Of a stretch of DNA of 64,000 nucleotides, positions 12,190 to 24,600 are shown in pieces. The notes under the pieces were generated by a model. It was given only the letters and a program-made list of their open reading frames with translations. It made no database searches and had not been told where the DNA came from. Where the stretch lies: contig CM037849.1 in assembly GCA_021234535.1 (NCBI GenBank), positions 14,666,571 to 14,730,570 on the forward strand. The letters are read 5' to 3'. The stretch's first letter is position 1, and the number at the start of each line of letters is the position of its first letter. The position numbers and the translations under genes were made by a program. The stretch comes from Stichopus chloronotus (lineage: Eukaryota > Echinodermata > Holothuroidea > Aspidochirotida > Stichopodidae).

Positions 12190-12305
12190 ATAGATATATA
12201 TATATATATATTAGATAGATATTATATTATATATATATATATATGATATATATATATATCTATGTATATATATCTATCTATGTATATATATATATGTATA
12301 TATAT

Positions 12306-12356
<51 letters not shown>
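11984..12356. repeat. compound GA / TA / GATA microsatellite
   Basis: About 370 bp of GAGA tracts pass into TATA and end in perfect GATA repeats (about 12,306-12,356). The paralogous flank behind FREP3 (around 38,870-39,020) has no such array, so the expansion post-dates or is private to this copy. Confidence 0.95.
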
Positions 12357-12357
<1 letters not shown>

Positions 12358-14986
12358 GGAGACAGGATATGAATCTGGGACCTTCTTCACCTATGTGTGG
12401 AGGTGAATTCTTACAAATGAATAGCGTAAATTAATCTTGACAACACGCACGATACTCTGTCATTAAGCAAGACCTTGATAACTTAAACATGGACGACTTG
12501 TTTTTAGAAACGGCCATAATTTTTGTCAAATTTCACAAATTTTAAGAAAAAACAATTAAATTAAGTTTATCAAATTTTAAGGAATTGTGATTATATTTGA
12601 ACTTCCAAAACGCCTTCAGTAAGTACACTGTTTACGTAGAAACAACAACACAGGTTTGTAGCAAATCCTACAGAACAAACCCAATCCCTTCATGCACTTA
12701 AGTGGAACAAGTGTAAGTTGGTCGCAAAGATTTTGTCTCTCTCAAAAGAATAGCATCATGGTTTTTCTGGATATTACATTCGATATTTCGACACAACTAT
12801 TGCGACCCTACATAAACACAAATATGGGCATGAAACATAAACGTTGTGTTTCACTTGAACAGTACCTGTCAAATATACATGTACGTATTGAAGGATATAA
12901 GATAATTACCATTAAGAAAATATTTCCATGTGTCTTATTTTTTTTTTTTTCATATTTCACTCTACTTGAACTTTCTTATGATGAGTGTTTTACCACCATC
13001 AATCAATATTTTTAACGTAGAGAGAACAGAACCAACGTAAGAAGCAATCCATGTAAATGCAATGCTCATTCCTATCGTTCCCATAGTAACTCGTTCTTAT
13101 ACTCACCGTTTACGTGCGGTATACCTTTAGCATACAAATGTGGTAAAGGAGCGATAGATATACAATCCACTATCACTTACCACATTTACTTTTTTTTTTT
13201 TACTTTTTCATTTTTAAACTAGCAATGCTTATAAGCCAGATTATTACCGACAACATAGTGTTGCATTCAGTAGCCAATTCTGTTCGTATGCACTTCAACG
13301 TACCATTCACAAAGGGATGACGACTTTAGCCGTGTGCTATACAGTTGCCAATGTACGCTGAGTTATAAATGATTCAACTCATTGTGGATGAAACTGCTGA
13401 ATATTTTCCAGTAATGAGTGAGATGCCCTGTCACCTTAAAGAGGGACATTTTCTTGAAGAGTATGTAATAGTACCTCTCAGACCTACATGCACCGTCAGT
13501 CCTAGCGTGTTGTACAACACTCCACGTAAGATCGTATTTACAGAAATCGAAATGCATGTGTATGCACAAAGTCCAGAACCCTATTTAGTCATTGCTCCTT
13601 TGAAGCATACCGTACTAAGTGAAGGTACTACCAACAAAAGTAGATGGCGTTGTTACCTGGCATAAACATTTACCCGGATATATTTATGTATTTCGACCTC
13701 TACATGCAAACAAACACTGTGTCAGATTGCGTGAGAAAACAGATATGTAAGAAATTATGTTGATAATTAATCAGTGGTAGTGGCCAACGAAGAGTCTGTA
13801 TTGTGAAGAAGCGCTTCTGAGGATATAAAAGGCTAAGAAACTTTTACATACTATGTTCATATTCCTCATAAATTCTACTTTGACAAAGGACACGTTTTAA
13901 AACGTTTGTGGCCTCGTGTAAGAAAAATATATAACATTTTCACGACTGTATAAATACAGGCAATACTGAAAATGAGTTTTGGCTTTGGAGACTTTTGATC
14001 CTTATTATCTAACGTATAATGTCATCGGTCCAATGCCGATCGGACCAATAGAACAGCTTATATTCACGTATCCACTCATCAAGTAGAAGGCGACATACAT
14101 TTTAAAATTGTGGCACATTTAACATATTTTGCACCTTTGAAATTGGACATGGTGATCATTTACCTTTTCCCTTATTGATTTTTGTCTGACATAATCGACT
14201 CTTTCATATTACACATGTTACATCTATATTAAATTATCAAGGACATTGAAAGATGTAGGATAGACAATGCGATAAATAAAGGTTTTATTTTCATGTTCTT
14301 TTCACTGACGTTTGACATCAACTCTCTGGGGAAACTACATATTTTATCCTTCCCAGATGCTGCAGGTTATTGGATGTCACAGCTAGGTGGAGTTCGAGAT
14401 ACTTTTTAGTACACTCACCCCCATAAATTATTTAGATAGTACTAGCTCATAAGGTACCCACTAATATGGCCTAATGTGATACCAAGTTTTAATCAGTTAT
14501 TAAATACCACAATCGAGAGAGGGGTGAGGTATAAGGAGGGCCGCAATACCTTGATGAAGAGCAATCAATATCAGCTGCAGGTTTACTGGAAGTGATAAGT
14601 ATTTAAACTAATCAATTAATGCATTTTAATTCTTATATACACGTATATATCATAATGAAAAAGTCAAACGTGTAATTAAACTGAATTAGATTGACATATT
14701 AAGTGCCAATATATATAATTCAACATAGTATGTGGATATAATATAAGTTATTAATACGAACAACAAAAGAGTACACAGATAATATTGTAAGAGTTGTACA
14801 AATTTTGGATTATAGTATATTATGTATATGTGAAGCCACTACCACTTTCTCTTTTTACTAACCTGTGCTGAAAACACTTTTAGTAATAAGATTCAAAAGA
14901 GAAAGAATATCAAATACATGCAAAGGGCAATTACTTACCATTGAGTTTCATTACCACAAAATGTGAATTCGAAAAGGGAAAATGTG
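12357..14986. repeat. duplicated FREP 3'-flank block D (FREP1 copy)
   Basis: Collinear with 39,020-40,090 and then, across the 10.5-kb transposon, with 50,586-51,720. Parts also match 30,360-31,980. The unoccupied target site of that transposon is readable here at 13,591-13,620. Apart from the open frame listed separately I see no gene. T-runs near 12,940 and 13,190 are simple. Confidence 0.7.
13369..13665 (+). other. duplicated open frame of unknown status (98 codons)
   Basis: Contains MSEMPCHLKEGHFLEEYV and SVLYNTPRKIVFTEIEM. The same frame recurs without indels at 39,840-40,067 (SEMPCRLNEGHFLEEYV) before a stop and the transposon insertion. Two indel-free copies are suggestive, but the third related flank (near 30,900) does not preserve it and no family is recognised. 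It could be a relic of an exon or a repeat-encoded stretch. Confidence 0.3.
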
Positions 14987-15360
14987 CTAGGTATTTCTTA
15001 AACCTACGGATACTGTGAATATTCCGGAGATCAAATTGAGGACATTCCACAATTTAAGATCACAAATTACAGATGATCCATCACTAAGGGTTGAAGTAGT
15101 ATTTGGTATGAAAATTGCATTAGAAAGAGTAGACGTAGTATAAATGTCGAATAAACAGTCCTGAGTTAAACCATGGAGGCATTTGCCAACCATTAAAGTT
15201 ACTTTGAAAGATATTCTTTTGCGAATACACAGCCAGTGGAGTTGAACAGAGAGGTCAGAAAACTCTTTTCCTTCTGCCATAAATTAACCAAGCAGCACAA
15301 TTTTGAACAATCTCATGTTTACTCAAGAAACTCTGATTAATACCGTCCATAATACAAGTC
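14987..15360 (-). pseudogene. LINE reverse-transcriptase tail fragment (CR1/L2/Jockey type)
   Basis: Read on the minus strand it gives KHEIVQNCAAWLIYGRRKR, then after a frameshift VQLHWLCIRKRISFKVTLMV, GKCLHGL and LKLWNVL. This matches the well-known order at the end of CR1/L2/Jockey-type reverse transcriptases, where 'IQNAAARLV', 'LHWLPV..RI.FK', 'Y+ALNG' and 'LWN.LP' follow each other. Frameshifts and the absence of upstream RT motifs show a truncated dead copy. A shorter remnant of the same insertion lies at about 51,760-51,900, so it predates the segmental duplication. Confidence 0.75.
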
Positions 15361-17160
15361 TTAAGTCTTAAGTTGATCCAAATTTAAATACGGTTGTGAG
15401 CTTATTAGGTTACAAAGCTTAGCAGAGGCAGAAGCAGAGGGAGGCGGTAGCAGAGATTTGTTTTCCAAACGTAAGCCTATTGGCAAACACCAAGACTTTT
15501 AACAGAATTGGCAAACGTTACACAATCACCACCAGTCACAACCAATATCAATGTCACCCAAAACACTCAAGGTCACTAAGAATAACTTCGGTTTTACTAG
15601 GTTCAACACAGAAAGTGAGAATTCATCCAAGAACTTAAAACGGGAGAACCCTTGGGAAACACCAAGATCGTGTTGAAAAATTATTACACTTCCGGGTGTT
15701 AAAATAACACTTTTAAAAGGTTAATAGGAAGATTTTCTCTGCAGACCAATCACAACATTAAGTGTGATTCCAAACTTGAAATGGACAATTTTTAACTACT
15801 TCTGACACATCTGCAATTTTGCTGTGGGGTAAGACACACTGTTATTAAAATGTTGAACCGTTTCAGGTAGTTAATCATCTTGCATACAGAAACATTCAGC
15901 GCATAAATAAAACTTATTTCAAAACGAAATATGATATCTCATTTTTATGAGACGACTTTCCTTTCACCACTTTCCTTTAAAATATACCGCAACTTTTCAC
16001 TCCAAGTGGGGCTGATGGATCCATTTATCCTATGAAAGCAGTTTGAACTGAACAATTAAAAAGTCACTTGTTCAGATAAATCATTAAACAAGCGACCCTA
16101 TGTAAGCAGTAGAAGGAGCAATATGTTATTATTAACAATTATGAAAGATAGCATTACTGACTTGCAAAGCCGTGTTTCTGTTATTCACCTTTCCCTCTGT
16201 AACACAAAACGCTCAGAAGTACACACACAAAACATTCAAAAGTACCATACAAGTATTAGTTTCAAACAAAACGAAAATTGTGATTCTCATCGTTGACATT
16301 GTTATTTTAATTATGAACTACATACAACGCAGCAAAGGAGCATTATATAGACAAGTCTTAAACAAAAAGAAATAAGATTCCAATAAATTATCAATGTCTA
16401 CCATACTAGCGACAATTTCAGTAAATATAATAATGACGACGTGATTTCTCGTTGTGTATTGAGCAAGTATGGTTGGTTACTAACATTAACATGACTATTG
16501 TACGAGAAAAATGCAACATGTCGAGTAGCTATTTTTTGTACAACAGCTGATATCGATAGGAAATGTCTAAATGATCGTAAAGTACGTACGTTACGTCAGT
16601 TCAACAAAGCAGTCAAATTCCTCTATCTAGCAATTAGTTTTATTTAGATAATATTAAATTCTAAGCAATTCTAACCAACAAATAAAGTAAGAAGACAACC
16701 TGATTTTAAAATGTCTCTACTATAGCTTCTAATTAAATCAATTCCAAAACTTAGCAACATACTAGTAGGATTAGGAAGTGTATTAGTCCCCCACACCCCT
16801 ACCTGTTTTGATGCAAACCTCTGCCCGCCAGTTTATAGAAGTGACTAGCATTCAGAAGTTCTAGACACGTGTACTGTACAGAGTTGCTTCCCATTTTTAG
16901 AAGTGTTTTCTTTGCAATTCTTTTCTGGTTTGATGTTTTGATATTCTTTCTTTTCTTTTCTTTTGAAGCCTTATTACAGTGACAGTTTTTTTTTTAAACA
17001 TGTTGGTATAGGATTAAGGTACTGTAAGCTTACAGCATAGGGAAGGTTTAATCGTTACACAGGTTATATACAATGATACAAAGCAGTCCAATCTCCTTTT
17101 CCAGCCACCAAACTGAAGGCGACATACATTATAGGATTGTGGCACACTTAACATATTTTT
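15361..17160. repeat. duplicated FREP 3'-flank block, distal part
   Basis: The stretch 15,361-16,640 aligns with 51,900-53,030; part (15,765-16,130) also aligns with 25,555-26,050 behind FREP2. The stretch 16,680-17,160 (GAAGACAACCTGATTTTAAA at the start) aligns with 55,480-55,955 ahead of FREP4. No gene, tRNA or mobile-element signature was recognised. Short open frames are not shared in register. Confidence 0.6.
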
Positions 17161-19561
17161 GCAGCTTTTAAATTGGACAGGGTGACCATTTACCTTATCA
17201 TGTAATGATTATTGTCTGATATATTTTACTCATTTCTTTTACATACATGTTCAAAAAAAAAAAAAAACTGTTCAAATGTCTATTACATTGAGTATGTAGA
17301 GAAGAGAATGCGATAAACATGTTTTCTTATAGTTAACATTTGACATCATCGCTCCGAAGGTTACTACATATTGTATCCTTCCAAGACGTTGTAGCTTATT
17401 CGAAGTCACAGATCGATAGTTAGGTCGAGATAATTTTTTGGAACACACACTAACATAATTATGATGAAGTAGACTGCCCTAGCCCATAGGGTATCCACTG
17501 ATCAGAACTAATGCGGCAAGTGAAACTTATAATTAAATTTTATTTGCTTAACATTTGAAATTAAAATATATATAACTCGATATAATATGTAAATGTAATA
17601 TAATTTATTAATACGACCAACAAAAGAGAAAACAGAATTTATGGTATAAATATTGTATAATTTGTGTAAATATCTTGCATAATTTTTGGATATAGCACAT
17701 CACAATTTGAACCATTAGCAATTGTTTTTCCTATAACCCGTCAGAGTTGTTAGTAAAATGCATTTGCTGGCCCCGATAACTAAACTGACAGATGACATCC
17801 ATCGTTTGTATATTTGTCATATTTTGACATGCTTGATAATTGAAATATCCTTCTTTGTTACCATCTTTGACTTGGTTTCTGTTCATGGAAATAATACATA
17901 TTCGCTGTACAATAAGAATATGGAAAAAAAAAAAAAACATTTGCTAATATAGGCTTAGTATACAGATGCACGTGTTAGCTGAGGATTTAAACTAATAAAT
18001 GTATGAATTTAATTACAATATTCACTTTGCTTAACGCAAAGCATCACGGTACCGTTCTTCATCTCTTGCCATGTAGTAATGTTCTACGTTACCTCAATTT
18101 GAACCCTACACTCGTCAGTCAGTTCACTTTCAACTGAATTTTGGAACCCTTCTTCTTCGACAATTATACTATTATTCTTTTCTCTAAACATGTCTGAAAG
18201 AAAATGAACTTATGGCCCATTGGAAGAAAAAAATTGTGCATACTGATCAGCAAGGAGGACGGATAAAAGTCTGTAAAATTTTAGTGTTGGCATACTAACT
18301 ACATTAAGAAGTAACAACTAGACATATTGCAATATACATGATATTCAGCTACAGGCCACACCGTTCGTCTTTCTCGGGATTTTTTTTTTAATTGCTCCTC
18401 TCCAAAACCAAAGAAAAATAATCTTTGTGCTTAATTTTTCAAAAAAGAAAAAATAACGTAGTGCTCTAAAGAGTAGACACAGATTGATTGTGAAAGTGGA
18501 ATAAAGCAGATTGATATTCATTTTATAATTGACGTGAAACACATACACGAAATACGTTAGCAACAGTTTATTTTGCTAAATGAATGGAAAACACTTTGAT
18601 AACTTTAAATTAATCTTACTGGATTCATTTTGTTATTCTAATTTAATGAAAATGAAAACAATGAATCAAATAAGCAGCACGTGAATAATAAGTGAATGAA
18701 ATTGAAAAAAGTGTCAAAAGTGTAGTTGAATGAATACTACTCGTTACATTCATTTGTGATATGACATGTAATCTACGAGAAAGTATTACTTCAAAGAAAT
18801 TATTTATGAGCAATTACAAAACCAAACTAGTCACAGGAATATGTAAGTACTCAACAATTAAATAATGATCATGTGTGTTCGTGTGTTCATTCAATTCAAA
18901 GCTGCCCAATCAAGTAAATTAAACTGACTAATTGTGTATCATGTTTGTCTTGTAAACAACAATACACACGACGTTCAAGTGTATACTGACAAAAATAAAA
19001 TAACAAGACATTGTATTGTTGAACATAGCAATTTAAATTGCATTATATTCTGTAAAACGTTACAGAAGTGGATGTTACACCTGCTCAGAATCTCTTAGTT
19101 TGAACACTTACCATCAATATATGAGTAATACTTAAAAGGTGTCACAGAATATCATGAATTAATATAATAAATAAATAAGTCATTATTGTAAGTTAATTTT
19201 ACGCTATCATAGTTTAAAAGATTGAATATTGGTCATTACAATATTAGCGTTTGGGGAGAGAATTCTGTATAGAGCAAAAGACGCAGTAAAATGTCTATGT
19301 CGAGGAAAGTGAGACTCGTTATATGTACGGAATATTACAAGACACATTTCACGTAATATCTAGCTCAACTGAGGAACTCTTTAAGGGTATTTCATAACCA
19401 TTGTCACTTTCTAAGAAGTCCAAGGTTTCCTTAGAATACAAGTCGTCCCTCCCTTCATAATCACTGAATCACTGGTTATTCATATCAGATCATATCTTCA
19501 TTCTGATTCAAGACTCTCTTGTGTTCATATCATATTGAAGGTGGTGTCAATTTATACAACC
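17161..19561 (+). promoter_or_regulatory. FREP2 upstream region
   Basis: Aligns with the 5' flanks of FREP1 and FREP4, including CTGACTAATTGTGTATC near 18,925 and the conserved roughly 240 bp before the start codon (GGTGTCAATTTATACAACC). It also holds the minus-strand relic at 17,731-17,940. The promoter sequence looks no more decayed than its paralogues even though the gene is broken. Confidence 0.4.
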
Positions 19562-22500
19562 ATGAAGTGTAGTTTGCTGTTCTTGTATATCTTTGCAGTT
19601 TTCTGTCAAGAGTTCTATTCAACTGAATCATCAGCACAAACAGTAAGTGTCCGATATGTTTCATCCATTCCATAACTAATCGTAAATAACTTGGTCTTTG
19701 AGTGTTAAAAAATGTCAATGTCAGAATTTCACAGTCAATATCTGGGTTATATTTTTCGGTTTGGTTCTGCAACAATTCTCTAAATTTTCTAATAGTTTGT
19801 TCGGATGCATATCAACAAAAATAATGCCCAACATTTAATAGTACGAAAATTTCACAGTTGTATTCAATTTTTTTTTTTTTTTTTTTATAATAGCCTTTCA
19901 CAAAAATTTAAATTGGTATTACAATCAATAAATAAAAGTTCTACGCTTATGTACCAATAATTTGAAACTAACACTTAACTTTGCTATTTTTTTTCCCTGT
20001 AGGACACGCCGTTTGCTTAACATCACATTTTTGTTGTAGTATGAAATTCTGTGAAAAATTTCACATATAAAACAAAAAGTTAAAAGTTGAAATGTGGAAG
20101 CATGTTTTGTATACCTTGTGAACTTTCGTAAACATAACCAGTTTAAGTCAACGTACAATATGATTGTGATTTTTATGATAAATCATCCTAGATATTTATC
20201 TACAAATATAAGTCAAGCTTCATTTCGATCCACCAGGTCTAAAGCATCATTTCCTACAACAAAAAACAAAAATAGTAATCTAATATTGCTTTGGTTGCTT
20301 CTATCATATAATAAACTTTAATCAGTGAGTTAAAGCGTCTGTAGGTAACAAGTCCCTCTGTGTAAGTTCCAAGTATTTTTTCCTGAATTTTATCACTACG
20401 ATAAAAATGTTGTAGGTGATTAGCGATATGTAAAATTTTGTAAATAATTTCATCTCAGCATGTAAGAAGACATAAAGATTCTTGCAGCCTAAGAATAATT
20501 AAATACACGAAAAACGTAGTATGGAAAGAATCCTTTTACAAGTGCAAATCCGACATACCATTCTACGGTGTATCCTTCAAAGTATTCTTCAATTTTGAAA
20601 ATTTCAAAAAAGTGTTATTTTATTAGTTTCACCCTTTGTTCATTTTTCAATCATTAAAAGAGAAAACGCTCTCATATCTTAAATGTTAAGAGCTTGCGTT
20701 CTTAAAACTTTACTTTCAACACATTAACCTCTGTAACCTTGTGTCCCCAATAATTACTTTTCTTTAATACACAGTACTATCGTACTTTTCATACTAGTCT
20801 CCAGAAAAGTCTTATTATTGTTTATCTTTCTTACTGCTGTCAATTACAAATTTATCTCCAATTGGAAGTACAAATCATAAATTAGGCTCTGAAGAAATAA
20901 TTTTTCATTAGGTTTAATCATTTGTTGAAATCGGAGCTTTCACAGGGTTGAAACAATATGAATAACATCCTGTGGGTTTGGTGTCAGCACTATGGTAGTT
21001 ACAAATTTGTATGTAATTGAGCCTGGTTTTGTTCATCGGGATGAATTCTTAATTTCTTGATTACTCGATATTGATACTAACATTTATCACTTCAGATTAA
21101 AAAATATTGAAATTTTTACTTTAATAAAAAAAAATAATCGCAGTGGTCCCGCGTTCGAATCTGTCCCAAATTTAAGCTTACTGAATTCAATGCTTAATAT
21201 GGAAGCAAATAATAAGTCTCCATAATGAAATATGGACGAAAATGTACGTATGTATGTAAAAGTTACACATTTTGTGTGCATGATTGCTTTTCGAAGAATG
21301 CAACGAAATTATGCCGTAAACAAGGAGTTAATCCAAACAATTTTACTCGTTTTTTAATATCTCTGGCGTACATTTAATCTTATATGACGTGTCAGTCACT
21401 TTGTCTTTTTTTTTTCTGTTTTTTGCTATGCTGTTGATTTAGAAAGAAAAGGTAGTGATTATAAATTACTTGGTTGATTGTCCATTTCCTTTTCTGATAG
21501 CATTAACAATTGGATACTTAATAGTACTCAAGATGCATAAAATAAAATATAATGAAATATTCTCCATTATTACTCTGTCTTGAAAACTGATAATATCAAT
21601 TTGTTTCATGTTTCTCCTGTCAACAGGATAACGGCAGGCTTGAAGAAGGTAGCATTCATTCAAGAAAACGAAGGGAAATCTCAGGTAGGTTGTCAGGTTA
21701 TCTATCAATGCATTTTGATTATGATGCATCAACAAATTTAGAGGTGCTTACGCTTAAACCCACAGTTTGAGATACTGGATAAATCTTGATCATTTCAATA
21801 GTGACTGGTCGCAAAAAAGGCCTCTTCTAAGCTCACTCCTAAAGAAAAGAAAAAAAAAACAACCTAGAAATCCGTAAAGAGTGAACGCTTAATTTTGAAA
21901 CTTTAAATATATGGTAGAACAGTTTTCGACGGTTATTTAAAAATGAAAAAAATGTTATTTAAAAGTTCTACATTCGTCTGAGTCACATAAGTTTCATAAT
22001 TTCCCCAGGTTCCTCTTACTTCTACTACCAAGAGCCTCAATATCCGAGAGATTGTAAAGAAGGTCTATGAACGATGTGATGATCAAACTGAATCCGGTAT
22101 TTTCATGATTCAGCCAGACGGTGCCCCAGAACCGTTCAACGTCCATTGTAATAATTCAATAGATGGAGGAGGTTGGACGTCGAGCATGTTAAATATTAAA
22201 CCATTCCCTCCGATTGCACAAGAAACGACAAACATGTGAGATAACTTTCCATTCAGTTCATTGATGTCACAAAAAGTCACGTTAAGATGATGACTTGCTT
22301 TCCTTACTATTTAAATGGTTTTGATAACTTCCTTTTTCTAAAGACAAGTGATTTTCAACTTTAGTTGATGTTCCATTGTGTTGTATTTCTACCTAAAACA
22401 AAAATTGCAGCACAGGTGTCCGTAGTGAACATTTTGGTGATGCAGTTGATAAACGTTACTTGTTGTCTATATACACGACTTATGTACCGTGTTGACTTTT

Positions 22501-24600
22501 AAAAGCCTACTTTGATGGTTGTCTATGTTTTTATTTGTTAAGGGGATGCATATGACATTCAATGGCACAGTGACCCCTACCCTCCCGCACATGATGTGTA
22601 AACAAATGTGTGTGATGAAATTAATTTGATCATAAAAAGAAAAACGGTATCCTTACTACTTGTTCCATTGAACTAAGGTTTTCCAACGTCGAATTGATGG
22701 CGCTGTTGATTTCTACCGAGGTTGGGCCGATTACAAAGAAGGTTTCGGATTTTTACAGCGTGAGTTCTGGCTCGGCAACGACAAAATATCCTACATAACA
22801 AACCAGGGTGACTACGAACTACGTATTGACCTGGTCAGCAGGAATGGCAATTCTTACTTTGTCAAGTATGACCTCTTCAGGATCAGCGACGAAATCAGTA
22901 AATACAGATTGACAGATCTTGGATCACATCTGTCTGAAAGTACAGCAGGTCAGTATAGTAAAGGGAACATACAGTAGTAGTAGTCACTTCCATGTAACAT
23001 TCCACCAAAAAGAAACGCTGAGAGCACGCCAAGGTACATTACAATTAATATTACCGTGTGCAGTATGGTCCTGTCGTAACGCGGTTGGAGACCTTCTGAA
23101 CAGATAGAAGAGTAAAACAAGTCATGATGAGTTTAATTAATATCAAGATTTATCAAGAAAATTGTAAAAAAAGTGAACTTTTACTAGGTGCTACTCATCC
23201 CCCCCCCCCGAAAAAAATAGAGAAAAAAGAAACATATCTACAGGTAGTGCAGTTATATACCACCCATCGGGAGAAAGTGAACTAAGTTGACTCTGGTGGA
23301 ACAAATTAAGTTGTCTTCCTTGACACAGATCGAGTTCCGTTAGTAAAGAACTGCTTTCAGTCGTGGAAGGAATTTGTCATTTTTAAAACTTGAAAGTATA
23401 CTGCATGTAATTAAAGTCAGGTGGTTACTTTTAATATTGTTTTGTTGCTTAACGACAGCATTTCTCCATCCTTTTGGTACATCTTGTGATAAGACACCAA
23501 AAGTTTATTTGATTTTAAAGTAGCACTACCTTTTAAGAAATGAGAAATTTTACCGTAACAATTATGACTTTCAAATTGCTTCGCTTCAGCTTAAGCATAT
23601 TCTACTGAAACTAGTTTATGCATTTTTAACGTTTCATTGGTATTTCATGATTAACAACGTTGTATGTGACTTCAACTGCGGTAAGGCGCACATCAGCAGT
23701 CTCCATCTTTCAAATGGGGAATTTTAAAATTCATAAACTGATACATTTATACTGCAATAAACATTACAAATACAGCGGTTAAAATAGAAAGTTATATAAA
23801 CATGATTGACAACGACAAAATCAATTACTTTGAAATATACTTTATATCTGTGACTCCAGGACCCCATCAAATCTTGAACCTGACACACTCGAAAGCAAAT
23901 GATTCTAAATTATGATAAAATCGATGAGGACGTTCTGAACACATCAAACGATCAATTTAATCAACCATTTCATCTCTACCATTTCAATTCTACAAAAGGG
24001 AAATTCTCATTCAACTTGGAAATATATCTAACTCAGAAACTTCAAAAAAAAAAAAATAACAGTCATATGATTTTTTAGATAATCTATATGGAGAACACCG
24101 TAGTTATGATAGTGCCATATGTTATGTTTGACTTTGTTTTTCATTTCATACTGTGTAGGAATTCAGCAAGGGAACTAGAGCTATCGAAACTCTTTCGTTA
24201 ATCAGTATTGTACTGATTTGCTTTATTTAAGCAAAAAAGCTTACAATTATAATGTTTGCCAACATAAAGTATATTCAGCTGTTTTGCATCGAATTATACT
24301 TATTTATATGCATCTGTAATCGTTTCTCTCTCTGCAGATCACAGCTACTTCTCGAGTTATCACAAGAACATGTCCTTCTCTACATCGGATGACGACAATG
24401 ACAGGCATAGTAGTTATAACTGTGCGTCTATTTATCATGGAGCCTGGTGGTTCGATCAGTGTCGTGCGAATTCTCACTTAAATGGTCTCTACTTCGACGT
24501 CCAAGATTCTTTCAAGTCCATTCGCTGGTATAACCTCCCTGGGGGTGGTTACAACTTAAAATATGCAGAAATGAAACTGCGGCCTAGTTCGTCCACTTAA
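19562..24600 (+). pseudogene. FREP2: disabled fibrinogen-related gene
   Basis: Exons correspond to 19,562-19,642, 21,627-21,684, 22,009-22,179, 22,678-22,948 and 24,338-24,600 (TAA). The signal peptide is identical to FREP1 and the RKRR site is kept. In exon 3 one extra base in the run after TGTAAA (about 22,059-22,062) shifts the frame, so TGA is reached at 22,068-22,070. The exon 3 donor, GTGAGC or GTAAGC in the others, reads TCGAGC at 22,180. The AATAAA signals are changed to ATAATG and ACAAGG contexts. Exons 4 and 5 stay open (FYRGWADYKEG; DDDNDRHSSYNC; LKYAEMKLRP), so disabling may be recent. Skipping exon 3 would not rescue it because the flanking phases (1 and 0) differ. An assembly error in the extra base is possible, but the donor loss is independent. 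Confidence 0.88.

Noticed and set aside
22179..22184. A shifted GT donor rescuing FREP2 exon 3
   Set aside because: GTCGAG is a poor donor, and although it restores exon length, the in-frame TGA at 22,068-22,070 remains upstream.
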